DNA from: Alphaproteobacteria bacterium
GTDB taxonomy: Bacteria; Pseudomonadota; Alphaproteobacteria; UBA8366; GCA-2717185
NCBI GenBank assembly: GCA_040905865.1
Contig: JBBDQU010000038.1
Coordinates: forward strand, 1 to 32,997
Direction: 5' to 3'
DNA: 32,997 nucleotides
Positions 16,528-24,532 of this stretch are shown one piece after another. The notes beneath the pieces were generated by a model, which was given only the letters and a program-made list of their open reading frames with translations, ran no database searches and was not told the origin of the DNA. A program made the position numbers and the translations under genes. Within the stretch, counting starts at the first letter, position 1; each line of letters begins with the position of its first letter.

Positions 16528-16579
16528 CCGGGCGCGAAACCAGATAGGGTCTGCGGCCGGTCCCGTCCCTGCAGGCGGG

Positions 16580-17605
16580 TTAGCGCGTGTTCTGCGATAC
16601 CGGATTTTTGTCGCCGGACATCGCGCGCTCCGGTGCGCCGGTGGAAACCGTATAGGCGGTAATCACGGCGCGGCGGTTCATGGCGTTACGTACGCCGTCG
16701 CCGGTCGCCACTGCCGGATCGCCTTCGCCCTCGGCCGTGACCTTCAGGTCCTCGGCCTCGCGAACGACGAGCCCGTGACGGAGGAGTTCGTTCCTCACCG
16801 CGACGGCCCGTTCGCGCGACAGCACGTCGTTGTATGCCGCCGTACCGGTGCGGTCGGTATGACCTTTAACGGTCACGACGAGGTTCTTGTCGCCGCTGGT
16901 GCGCGCGACAAACCCTTCGATGTCCCTCCGCGCCTGCTGCGATAACGCCGACTTGTCGAACTCGAAATAAACCACCGCGCCGTCATTGGTCGGCACGTAG
17001 GTCATCGGTTGGTTGGCGGGAACCTCGGCGACCTTCGCCGGCGCCGGCTGGGCGGCCAGAATTGCCGCGTCCAGACGGTCAAGCGCCGCGCGGAACTGAT
17101 CCTTGCACGAGGCGATGTCCGCCGGCTGCCAGGCCATGGGAGTGCCCCCATTCGTCACACCCTCGCCGGTCTGCTCGACCCAGCAGTCGTATCTGGCCTG
17201 CGCGGCGGCGGCTTCAGCGGGCGCCAGGGTTTTGCCATGCCTGTCGAACGCATTTGTCAATTGCGCGCGCCCGGCCACCAGCTCGGCCATGTCCTTGTCC
17301 TTGATATCCCAGAGCTGCGGCACGGCGGGGATTTCGTCCGACCCGCTATTCACGGCAAGCGCCTTCTTGGCGTAGTAGTCCGAGGACGGGAAATCGCGCA
17401 TTTCGTCCGACTCGTACAGCGCAAGAGTACGGTATTCGCGCGCCAGTGCGGCCCTGAAATCGGTGCCCACGGGCTGCATCGTCCGGACGCTCGCCACGTC
17501 CTTGTTCATCAGGTCGCTCAACGAATTGGCCTGCGCCGGCGTCTGGCTCGCCGCAAGGAACAGGGCGGCCACCGCCGTGGTGATCATCAGATTGTGTTTT
17601 AACAT
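16580..17605 (-). CDS. OmpA-family outer-membrane/peptidoglycan-binding protein
   Basis: A 341-residue protein with a signal peptide (cleavage near 26, PAQA-NSL). The N-terminal 180 residues are alpha-helical and contain two cysteines (DCWVEQ, ASCKDQ) that could form a disulfide; they are not a beta-barrel. Residues about 210-320 are an OmpA/MotB C-terminal domain: VVYFEFDKSALSQQARRDI, GHTDRTG, SRERAVAVRNEL and NAMNRRAVI, including the Asp and Arg that bind diaminopimelate in peptidoglycan. It is therefore a soluble or lipid-independent peptidoglycan anchor rather than a porin. GGAGG precedes the ATG. In alphaproteobacteria, similar OmpA-like proteins with an N-terminal helical domain often go with stress or envelope genes, as here. 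Confidence 0.88.
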   Translation of the reverse strand: MLKHNLMITTAVAALFLAASQTPAQANSLSDLMNKDVASVRTMQPVGTDFRAALAREYRTLALYESDEMRDFPSSDYYAKKALAVNSGSDEIPAVPQLWDIKDKDMAELVAGRAQLTNAFDRHGKTLAPAEAAAAQARYDCWVEQTGEGVTNGGTPMAWQPADIASCKDQFRAALDRLDAAILAAQPAPAKVAEVPANQPMTYVPTNDGAVVYFEFDKSALSQQARRDIEGFVARTSGDKNLVVTVKGHTDRTGTAAYNDVLSRERAVAVRNELLRHGLVVREAEDLKVTAEGEGDPAVATGDGVRNAMNRRAVITAYTVSTGAPERAMSGDKNPVSQNTR

Positions 17606-17872
17606 GAGGAAATCCTCCGGTTGAATGTTGTCGTTGCGATAGCGGCCGGCGAAACGCGTGCGCGCAATTGCTGGCCCGGTCGTTGAAAAATTCGATGGTT
17701 CGCGGTGGGCGGCTGACGCGACGTACAGTCAGCCAACCCGTTTAACGGCCCCTTTATCCCGTCCGGTTCGCCAGAAAGCCGCCTGCCGGCATTGCGCCGA
17801 CGCGCTCCCGACGGGTGCGGACTGGATCCCTGCCGGGTTGGACTTCGGCAGAGATTCCGTTGCCGGTCAGGG

Positions 17873-18118
17873 CTACCGCCAGAGCGGCTTGCCCAGATCG
17901 ACATCTTTTTCATCTGTGGCGGCGCCGACACCGGCCCCGACGGCGGCGCCGACTGCCGCACCTGTTCCGGGAGAGCCGAGCAAGGCGCCGCCGACTGCAC
18001 CGGCTGCCGCGCCAATACCCGCCCCGCTGAGCGCGCGGTCGCCGGTACTGCTGCCGCAGCCAGCCAGGCCGCCCGCGAAGACAAGCGCAGTCAGAAATAT
18101 TATCAGATTCCGATTCAT
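17873..18118 (-). CDS. Small glycine-zipper lipoprotein
   Basis: An 81-residue protein with a lipoprotein signal peptide and lipobox GLAGC (Cys21). It is followed by a glycine-zipper segment in which Gly/Ala alternate (GAGIGAAAGAVGGALLG, GTGAAVGAAVGAGVGAAT), as in SlyB/Rick_17kDa-like and YMGG-type proteins, and a short charged tail. It is probably an outer-membrane lipoprotein contributing to envelope integrity. GGAAG lies 12 bases upstream of the ATG. It is on the same strand as the OmpA-like gene, 267 bp upstream of it. No EcfG promoter was found. Confidence 0.82.
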   Translation of the reverse strand: MNRNLIIFLTALVFAGGLAGCGSSTGDRALSGAGIGAAAGAVGGALLGSPGTGAAVGAAVGAGVGAATDEKDVDLGKPLWR

Positions 18119-18804
18119 GATAGGACTTCCATCAACACGATCCTGCCTAAAACAGTGGTCCGCGAATACGGTATTGCTATGCAGGGTAGAGACAGAGAAA
18201 AAGTCTTGCTGCTGGTCTCTAACATACGCTTCAGAATGCTTGTTGAGCAGGGTCGGAAACTACTCAATTTCCCACGCCTTCTTTTCGGTTCCCCGAAAAT
18301 AAATTTTAAAAAAACGGAAAAATATGGTTAACGGCAGTAACCCTTTTCCATATGATCCATTGCCCCGGAATGACTGGTTTCAGGCCGGTAACCATCGTAG
18401 AACCGCAATATCAACGCCGCGTCACCACTGGAAAACACGTTATTTAAAATGCTGGCCATGCTAGAGAAAGGCCCTGTAAATCCGGGGTTTATTTCGGGAA
18501 GGATAAGCAGGAAGTTCGCTGCTCACATGGTAACAAGAAGCCCGGATTCAAGGTTAAAGGCGACGCTGGTTCGCCATTTCGCCTTACGTCGTTGACATGA
18601 AAATTGTGCATAATGGTGAACAGTTCCGCGTTAGCGCCGCCGCATTTTTCCGGATTGCCGGCAAATGTTCACGGTACGCGCCGTGCGATCCGGGGCACTG
18701 ACTCGGAAAATACCCAAGCGGTGAAACCGGCAACCGGGCAGGTTCGATGCGGGACACAGGAAGCGGCAGGTTTCTGACAGAAGCCCTGATGCGCGGCCTC
18801 TGGT
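18119..18804. other. Long intergenic region, no gene recognised
   Basis: Nearly 690 bp between the lipoprotein gene and the Dps-like gene, both on the minus strand. It is mixed in composition, with an AT-rich part around 18295-18350 that could hold the lipoprotein promoter. A 74-codon minus-strand frame at 18584-18808 has no ribosome-binding site or recognisable features and probably is not a gene. No exact EcfG-type site, clear terminator or RNA gene was seen. Confidence 0.4.
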
Positions 18805-19284
18805 TCATGTCGAAGTAATGTGCGCTTCTAGAATCCGGGTCAGATCCTCGATGGCGCCGGAAACTTCGGCAAACAGATTCGCGGTTTCGGGGTCGCCGAA
18901 CTCGAGCGCATGACCGCTGGCGTGTCGCATCGATTGGCTGAATACAGCCAGGGCGCCGTATATCGCGAACGCAAAATACTGTGCATCGGAAATACCGCGC
19001 GGATGCAAATTCAGGAAATGTCGCCTTGTAACATCCGCGTCGCGTGGCGTATTGGCGATGCCAAAACCAATTGCATACTCTTCAATACGGTTTGCCAGGA
19101 ATGCTATTTCAGCGGCGATCTTGCCGAACATTATGTTCAAAGGTTCACTGCCCAAATTTTTCACGTTCCAGTGCGCCTGTTTTACCTGTACGTGCAGATT
19201 GGACACCGAAACCAGATAAAGTTTCAGAAGACCGATGGAGTTCACCGTGGCCCCTGCCGTTAAACTGCTACGCATAGGTTGCAT
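18805..19284 (-). CDS. Dps/ferritin-like protein with degenerate ferroxidase site
   Basis: A 159-residue four-helix protein. LKLYLVSVSNLHVQVKQAHWNVK matches the Dps helix A signature, and the C-terminal ETANLFAEVSGAIEDLTRILEAHI matches the last Dps helix. Dps proteins form dodecamers that oxidise and store iron and protect DNA. Aligning without gaps to E. coli Dps from His38 (its His51), the position of His63 is Asn50, Asp67 is Gly54 and Asp78 is Asn65; only His38 and Glu69 remain. The ferroxidase centre is probably lost. I chose the ATG at 19284 because GGAG lies eight bases upstream; a longer frame to 19485 would add a hydrophobic segment without family similarity. Confidence 0.75.
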   Translation of the reverse strand: MQPMRSSLTAGATVNSIGLLKLYLVSVSNLHVQVKQAHWNVKNLGSEPLNIMFGKIAAEIAFLANRIEEYAIGFGIANTPRDADVTRRHFLNLHPRGISDAQYFAFAIYGALAVFSQSMRHASGHALEFGDPETANLFAEVSGAIEDLTRILEAHITST

Positions 19285-19470
19285 ATTCGGTCTCCAGAAA
19301 ATTGAGAATGCCAAGATTACCCAAAACAGGAGCTCAATGCAGGTTCGGAAACTACTCATTACTTCCGATCGTTCTGTCCTATTGTTTGCGACACAGTAAA
19401 GATAGATACTAAGTGGGCAATCGGACCAGAGATTCGCGTCCGGGACTGCTAAACCGAAGGATACCGAAAG

Positions 19471-22377
19471 ATGCCCAAGAGGCAACCGCCGCCGAAACCC
19501 GAGAGCAGTCCGCCAGCGCCGGATTCGCCCGGCGGGCCGACGACTTTTTCCGTTGTCGGCATCGGCGCGTCGGCGGGCGGACTCGACGCCTGCAGGAAGT
19601 TGCTGGCTGCCCTGCCGTCGGGCGATGGCCTGGCGTTAATCCTGATCCAGCATCTCGATCCGACACATGAAAGCATGATGGTGGAACTGCTGTCCGGCTC
19701 GACCGCCATGACCGTGCAGCAGGCCGCCCAGGGCATGACGGTGGAGCGCAATCATGTTTATGTCATTCCACCCGGTTTCTACCTTTCCGTTGCGGATGAC
19801 GTCTTGCATCTCTCGCGTCCCGAGGCGCGTCACGGCGCGCGGATGCCGTTCGATTTCCTGCTGCATTCCCTGGCCGAAGCCTATGGCGAGCGCGCCGTCT
19901 GCGTTGTGCTGTCAGGGACGGGCGCGGATGGCTCCATCGGCTTGAAGGCGGTCAGCGACAGAGGCGGCCTCGTCATTGCGCAGGACCCGGAAGAAGCCGC
20001 CTATGACGGTATGCCGCAAAGCGCGATCGTGACCGGTCTGGTCCGGTATGTCCTGCCGTTGGCGGATATTCCCGGAGCGCTTCTCAACCACGCCGCAGGT
20101 AAAGAAACCGCCACCGGCCAGGACATGCCGCCGTCCGGGTGTGGCAAAGAGATCGGTTTGTCGCAGGTTGGTTTGTCGCAGGTTATAGAGCTTCTCCATA
20201 CAAGGAACGGCCACAATTTCAGCAAGTACAAGGCGGGCACGCTGGAGCGCCGGATCGGGCGGCGCATGGCGTCGCTCGGCCTGGAGGGCGATACGGACCG
20301 CTACATGGCGCTTCTGCGAAACGACCCTGTCGAAATCGATCTGCTTGCAAGGGACCTGCTGATTCACGTCACCAGTTTCTTTCGCGATCCGGAGGTTTTC
20401 GAATTTCTGTCCGAAACGGTTATCCCCGACCTTGTGAATAGTCTGGGCCCCGGCCAGCCGATCCGTATCTGGGTTGCCGGATGCAGCACGGGCGAAGAAA
20501 CCTATTCGCTGGCGATGCTGTTTCGCGAAAAAATAGTTCAAATGAAGAGCAATGCCAGGCTGCAGATTTTCGCGTCGGATCTCGATGCGGAGGCAATTGC
20601 GCAAGCGCGTGAAGGCCTGTATCCCGCAACGATATCGAACGATATTTCACCGGATCGTCTCAAACGCTTTTTTTCGAAGGAAGAGCAGGGTTACCGTGTC
20701 CTGCCCGAACTGCGCGATCCGGTTCTGTTCACGGTACAGAACGTACTGGCGGACCCGCCTTTTTCGCGTCTGGACCTGGTTTCCTGCCGGAACCTGCTGA
20801 TCTACCTTAAACCCGAGGCGCAGGCCCAGGTCATTTCGCAGTTCCATTTCGCCCTGCGCCAGGGCGGGATACTGCTGCTCGGCGGATCTGAAACGGTTGG
20901 CAACGACGACGAACGATTTGCCGTCGTCTCCAAGCCCCTGCGCGTCTATCGGCATATCGGCCGCCGTCGCCCCGGCGAATTCGGGGTGGCGCTGAGGTCA
21001 GGCGAGGGTGTTCGGCCGAATGCGCGGCCGGATTCGACGGCGGCGCCCTCGTATCAGGAGGTTCTCGCCGATCTTTGTCGGAATCTCGTGCTGGAGTCCT
21101 ATGCGCCGGCGGCAATATTGATCAACCGGGATCACGAGTGCCTCTTTTTCCTGGGTCCGACGAACCGGTATCTGCAAGTTGCGACAGGATACCCGACACA
21201 CGATCTGCTTGCCATGGTCGGCGGCGATCTGCGCACCAGGCTGCGCTCGGCCATTCAGCAGGCGACGCAAACAGGCAGCCGGGTCGACGTTTCAGGCTGC
21301 GAAAGCCGGCAGGGCCGCAAGCGGGAATATTTCGATATTGCCGTCGAGCCGGTAGAGCACGAGGGAAGGGAACTGCTGCTGATCTGCTTCTTCGACCAAC
21401 CGGCCCGGAAGGCGCCGCGCCAGCGGCCGATACCGTCGGAAGAAATGTCGCGAGTGGCGGAGCTTGAACGGGAACTGCAAGCGACGCGGATGGAACTCGA
21501 GGGAGCCATCGTCAATCTGGAGAATTCGAGCCAGAAGCAGAAGGCCGTCAATCAGGAAGCGCTCTCCATCAACGAGGAATACCAGTCGACGAACGAGGAA
21601 CTGGAAACCTCGAAGGAGGAATTGCAGTCGCTGAACGAGGAGCTTACCGCCCTCAATACCCAGTTGCACGAAACCCTCGAACAGCAGCGCACCACCGGCG
21701 ACGACCTGCAGAACATCCTGTACAGCACGGATGTCGCGACGCTGTTCCTCGACCTGAACCTCAGGATCCGGTTCTTCACACCGGCATCCAGATCGATGTT
21801 CAACGTCATTCCCAGCGATATCGGGCGTCCGATTGCCGACCTCAGTTCACTCGCCAGTGACGGCCATCTGGAGACTGATTCCCTGGCCGTGATTGCGACG
21901 CATGAATTGCAGGAACGCGAAATCCAGTGTCCGGGAGACATCTGGTATATTCGTCGCATCCTGCCCTACCGCGCCCAGGGAAACAGTGTCGAAGGCGTGG
22001 TCATTACCTTCACGGACATTACCGAACAAAAAAAAATAGCCGAGGCGCTGAACGTGGCGGTGGCGATGGCGGATCAGGCCAATATGGCGAAAACGCGGTT
22101 TCTCGCCGCCGCCAGCCACGACTTGCGCCAGCCGCTGCAGACACTGGCATTGCTGCAGGGAATTCTGGCGAAGACGGTCCAGGACGAAGAGGCGCAGAAA
22201 CTGATCGCACGGATCGACGAGACTTTGGGCGCCATGGCCCGCATGCTCAATGCATTGCTCGATATAAATGAAATCGAGGCGGGGACGCTCCTTGCCGAGA
22301 AGTCGGATTTCCCGATCGACGAACTGATCGACCGGCTGCGGGACGAATTCGGCTACTACGCCCAGGCAATGGGCTAG
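19471..22377 (+). CDS. CheB-CheR-PAS-HisKA fusion, N-terminal part before an in-frame amber codon
   Basis: 968 residues. Residues 25-205 are a CheB methylesterase domain with triad Ser34 (GASAGG), His61 (IQHLD) and Asp153 (SGTGADG). Residues about 235-500 are a CheR methyltransferase domain (LLIHVTSFFRD, WVAGCSTGEETYSLA, SDLDAEAI, LVSCRNLLIYL). Then come a long coiled coil (NEEYQSTNEELETSKEELQS), a PAS domain, and a HisKA dimerisation domain with His883 (AASHDLRQPLQTLALLQ). The frame stops at TAG 22375-22377, just after the two-helix domain, and the same frame continues into the missing ATPase and receivers (next entry). The TAG stands where the family normally has Leu (MG-L-EFR), a one-base change from TTG. 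AAGGA precedes the ATG. Alone, this product could not autophosphorylate. Confidence 0.9.
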   Translation: MPKRQPPPKPESSPPAPDSPGGPTTFSVVGIGASAGGLDACRKLLAALPSGDGLALILIQHLDPTHESMMVELLSGSTAMTVQQAAQGMTVERNHVYVIPPGFYLSVADDVLHLSRPEARHGARMPFDFLLHSLAEAYGERAVCVVLSGTGADGSIGLKAVSDRGGLVIAQDPEEAAYDGMPQSAIVTGLVRYVLPLADIPGALLNHAAGKETATGQDMPPSGCGKEIGLSQVGLSQVIELLHTRNGHNFSKYKAGTLERRIGRRMASLGLEGDTDRYMALLRNDPVEIDLLARDLLIHVTSFFRDPEVFEFLSETVIPDLVNSLGPGQPIRIWVAGCSTGEETYSLAMLFREKIVQMKSNARLQIFASDLDAEAIAQAREGLYPATISNDISPDRLKRFFSKEEQGYRVLPELRDPVLFTVQNVLADPPFSRLDLVSCRNLLIYLKPEAQAQVISQFHFALRQGGILLLGGSETVGNDDERFAVVSKPLRVYRHIGRRRPGEFGVALRSGEGVRPNARPDSTAAPSYQEVLADLCRNLVLESYAPAAILINRDHECLFFLGPTNRYLQVATGYPTHDLLAMVGGDLRTRLRSAIQQATQTGSRVDVSGCESRQGRKREYFDIAVEPVEHEGRELLLICFFDQPARKAPRQRPIPSEEMSRVAELERELQATRMELEGAIVNLENSSQKQKAVNQEALSINEEYQSTNEELETSKEELQSLNEELTALNTQLHETLEQQRTTGDDLQNILYSTDVATLFLDLNLRIRFFTPASRSMFNVIPSDIGRPIADLSSLASDGHLETDSLAVIATHELQEREIQCPGDIWYIRRILPYRAQGNSVEGVVITFTDITEQKKIAEALNVAVAMADQANMAKTRFLAAASHDLRQPLQTLALLQGILAKTVQDEEAQKLIARIDETLGAMARMLNALLDINEIEAGTLLAEKSDFPIDELIDRLRDEFGYYAQAMG
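20155..20184 (+). repeat. 15-bp in-frame tandem duplication (GLSQV twice)
   Basis: GGTTTGTCGCAGGTT occurs twice head to tail, perfectly, in the linker between the CheB and CheR domains, adding five residues (GLSQV-GLSQV). A perfect repeat at the DNA level suggests a recent slippage event. Confidence 0.9.
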
Positions 22378-22407
22378 GAATTCCGTACTGTATCCTGCGG
22401 GCTGATC

Positions 22408-23913
22408 GTGCACAGCGATCCGCGGCTGCTGGAACAGATGATGCGAAATCTGCTTTCGAACGCGATGAAGTACACCAGGAACGGCAAGGTTCTTTTGGGA
22501 TGCCGGCGACATTCGACGACGCTCAGCATCGAGGTTCTGGATACCGGCATCGGCATCGCCGAAAGCGACCTCAAGGCAATCTTCGAGGAATACCACCAGG
22601 TCGACAATGAAGCGCGAGAGCGCAGCCGCGGCCTCGGTCTCGGCCTTGCGATCGTGCAACGGCTCGGAAACCTGTTGGGCCACGAATTGCGGGTACGTTC
22701 GCTACCCGGCAAGGGATCGGTGTTTACCATCGATGTTGCAATGGCGACGGAAGGAACGGTATTGCCCCGGCGCGGCGAAGCGCCGGACGAGGCTGTGCCG
22801 GAAAAAATTGCGCGCACGGCCACGATCCTGGTTATCGAAGACGATCCGGATGTCCGCGAGTTACTGGAACTCCTACTGAAGAGCGAAGGGTATCGTGCGA
22901 TCCTCGCCGAGGATGGCGCCGCCGCCCTGGCATTGCCGATGCATGCCGCGGACCGTCCCGACCTTATCCTGGCCGATTTCAACCTGCCGGGTGGTTTGAA
23001 CGGAATCGAAGTTGCCACGGCCCTCAGGGAAAAGATCAACAAGAATATCCCGGCAATCGTGCTGACCGGCGACATTTCAATCGCGGCCCTGAAGGAGATT
23101 TCAAGGCATAACTGCCTGTATGCCAGCAAGCCGGTCAAGGCTCGCGAGTTGTCAAAGAGCGTCGCGGCGCTGCTGGCGGGCGATTCCGGGGCGGAGCAGT
23201 CTGAACCGGTTTCGACGCGACCGCCGGTCGCGTCGGATGCACCGATAGTCCCGGTTCCGGCGCGACCGCCAGTCGCGTCGGATGCACCGATAATCCACGT
23301 CGTGGACGATGACAGCGATGTCTGCGACGCCATTCGCAGCGTTCTTGAACTGGCGGGCCAGACGGTCGAGATCTATTCCAGTAGCGAAGACTTTCTCTCC
23401 GCCTATAAGCCCGGTGGCGACGCATGTCTGCTGATAGACATCCTGCTGCCCGGCATGCAGGGGATCGACCTGCTGCAAAAGCTGCGCACCGAAAGCAACA
23501 ACGTTCCCGCCATCGTGATTACCGGTAACGGCGATGTCGCAACGGCGGTTCGGGCGATGAAGGCGGGAGCCCAGGACTTTATCGAAAAGCCGATAAGCGG
23601 CGAGGAATTACTGGCGAGCATCGAGCGCGCGCGCGGGATGCACCGTGGTACAGCCGCTGCGTCGGTCTGGCGGGAAAAAGCGGCGCGGAAGATTATCGGT
23701 CTTACGTCGCGGCAGCGCCAGATCATGGATCTCGTGCTTGCCGGGCACCCGAACAAGAACATCGCCGCGGATCTGGGCATCAGCCAGCGCACGGTGGAAA
23801 ACCATCGCGCCGCCGTCATGAAAAGGACCGGCGCCAGGTCGCTGCCGGCACTGGCGCGAATGGCGGTCGCCGCTTCAGGCCATCCGGACGACGAATCGTC
23901 GTCCGGGGCGTAG
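22408..23913 (+). CDS. HATPase - REC - REC - LuxR-type HTH (C-terminal part of the interrupted CheB/CheR kinase)
   Basis: 501 residues from a GTG at 22408, in the same frame as the preceding gene. It contains a kinase ATP-binding domain (LLEQMMRNLLSNAMKYT, DTGIGI, GLGLGLAIV), a receiver with Asp190 (LILADFNLPGG), a duplicated RPPVASDAPI linker, and then a FixJ-like module: a receiver with Asp344 (LLIDILLPGM) and a LuxR-type helix-turn-helix (GLTSRQRQIMDLVLAGHPNKNIAADLGISQRTVENH). Without the amber codon, the protein would be 1480 residues and carry a whole phosphorelay to DNA binding. Translation could arise by readthrough, by restart at GTG 22408 (weak GCGGG upstream), or not at all. It is annotated separately because the TAG is in the sequence. 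Confidence 0.85.
   Translation: MHSDPRLLEQMMRNLLSNAMKYTRNGKVLLGCRRHSTTLSIEVLDTGIGIAESDLKAIFEEYHQVDNEARERSRGLGLGLAIVQRLGNLLGHELRVRSLPGKGSVFTIDVAMATEGTVLPRRGEAPDEAVPEKIARTATILVIEDDPDVRELLELLLKSEGYRAILAEDGAAALALPMHAADRPDLILADFNLPGGLNGIEVATALREKINKNIPAIVLTGDISIAALKEISRHNCLYASKPVKARELSKSVAALLAGDSGAEQSEPVSTRPPVASDAPIVPVPARPPVASDAPIIHVVDDDSDVCDAIRSVLELAGQTVEIYSSSEDFLSAYKPGGDACLLIDILLPGMQGIDLLQKLRTESNNVPAIVITGNGDVATAVRAMKAGAQDFIEKPISGEELLASIERARGMHRGTAAASVWREKAARKIIGLTSRQRQIMDLVLAGHPNKNIAADLGISQRTVENHRAAVMKRTGARSLPALARMAVAASGHPDDESSSGA
23217..23296 (+). repeat. 45-bp near-perfect tandem duplication in the REC-REC linker
   Basis: A 45-bp unit starting GCGACCGCC is repeated at 23217 and 23262. The first 35 bp of each copy differ at only two positions. 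It encodes RPPVASDAPI twice, extending the proline-rich linker between the two receivers. Confidence 0.88.
23884..23906 (+). terminator. Near-perfect 23-bp palindrome across the end of the FixJ-like coding region
   Basis: CCGGACGACGA (23884-23894), one central A, then TCGTCGTCCGG (23896-23906) give an 11-bp perfect inverted repeat. It overlaps the last codons (PDDESSSGA) and ends seven bases before the stop. It can form a strong GC-rich hairpin, but no T tract follows, so it may act as a factor-dependent terminator, an mRNA 3' stabiliser or a DNA-binding palindrome. Confidence 0.5.
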
Positions 23914-24247
23914 CAGGGATACGGCTGCCCAATAGGTATTATCCGAACCTGCCGCGATAGCGGCTAAGCCTGTTATGCTGCCTTTCAGACATTGGTTCAG
24001 AGCCGCTACCGAGCGATGCAGACGCAAGTGTCAGAAACCGACCCCTGCAAATCGGGAGGAACGTAGCGAACGGGATCACGTGCTGTCATCGGCGATCAGC
24101 CGGCATTGTAACGGGGGACAACGCCGTGGAGTGGAGTCCGGCTGAAAACAGGTATTACAGGACGGTGTCTCGCTACGGTGCGGGAAGCGGGAACAGGCCC
24201 AACCGGGTGGTGTTCCACGTGAACGCCGGGAAAGGACCGAACCGAAA
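23914..24247. other. Intergenic region with two near-consensus EcfG-type sites
   Basis: About 330 bp without a convincing gene. On the plus strand GGAAC-N16-CGTG starts at 24059, and GGAAC-N16-TGTT lies around 24192-24216. Each differs by one base from the EcfG consensus in the -10 element. The second ends about 30 bp before the ATG at 24248 and overlaps a GGAACA...TGTTCC inverted repeat. The sites are suggestive but weaker than the four exact sites elsewhere. Confidence 0.4.
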
Positions 24248-24532
24248 ATGCGGGATCGCTGGTCTGTACGATTGGCCTGGACGGTCTGGATTGTCGCTTC
24301 CCTTGCGATCTGGGGTGCGATCTTCGCTGTTCTCGCGTTCCTTGCCTGTCACGATGAAAATATTGCCGTGGGCGCCATCCCGCCCGCAATCGTCAATCCC
24401 AGCCTCGAGCCGAACGGAGGCGGTTCATATGTCAATCGCATCAACGGGTGGACGGAAACAGCGACCTTTCGAGGCCACGCCGACCGCTGCCACCTTCTTA
24501 CAGCAGAGAGCCCATGTCATGTCACAGGTTAA
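24248..24532 (+). CDS. Possible small membrane protein overlapping the sugar-transferase-like gene
   Basis: A 94-codon frame beginning MRDRWSVRLAWTVWIVASLA, followed by WGAIFAVLAFLACHD, which forms one clear membrane helix after a basic N-terminus. The rest (AIPPAIVNPSLEPNGGG...) is polar with no known motif. AAAGGA lies upstream of the ATG, and a near-consensus EcfG site ends about 30 bp upstream. Its last 104 bp overlap the 24429 gene in another frame; only one of the two may be real along that stretch, or the gene may end functionally after the helix. I do not recognise a family. Confidence 0.45.
   Translation: MRDRWSVRLAWTVWIVASLAIWGAIFAVLAFLACHDENIAVGAIPPAIVNPSLEPNGGGSYVNRINGWTETATFRGHADRCHLLTAESPCHVTG

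Noticed and set aside
17658-18331. Plus-strand frames of 180-215 codons opposite the lipoprotein gene
   Set aside because: They mirror the glycine-zipper lipoprotein and have no signals of their own.
18584-18808. 74-codon minus-strand frame
   Set aside because: No ribosome-binding site, no domain, and codon use unlike neighbouring genes.
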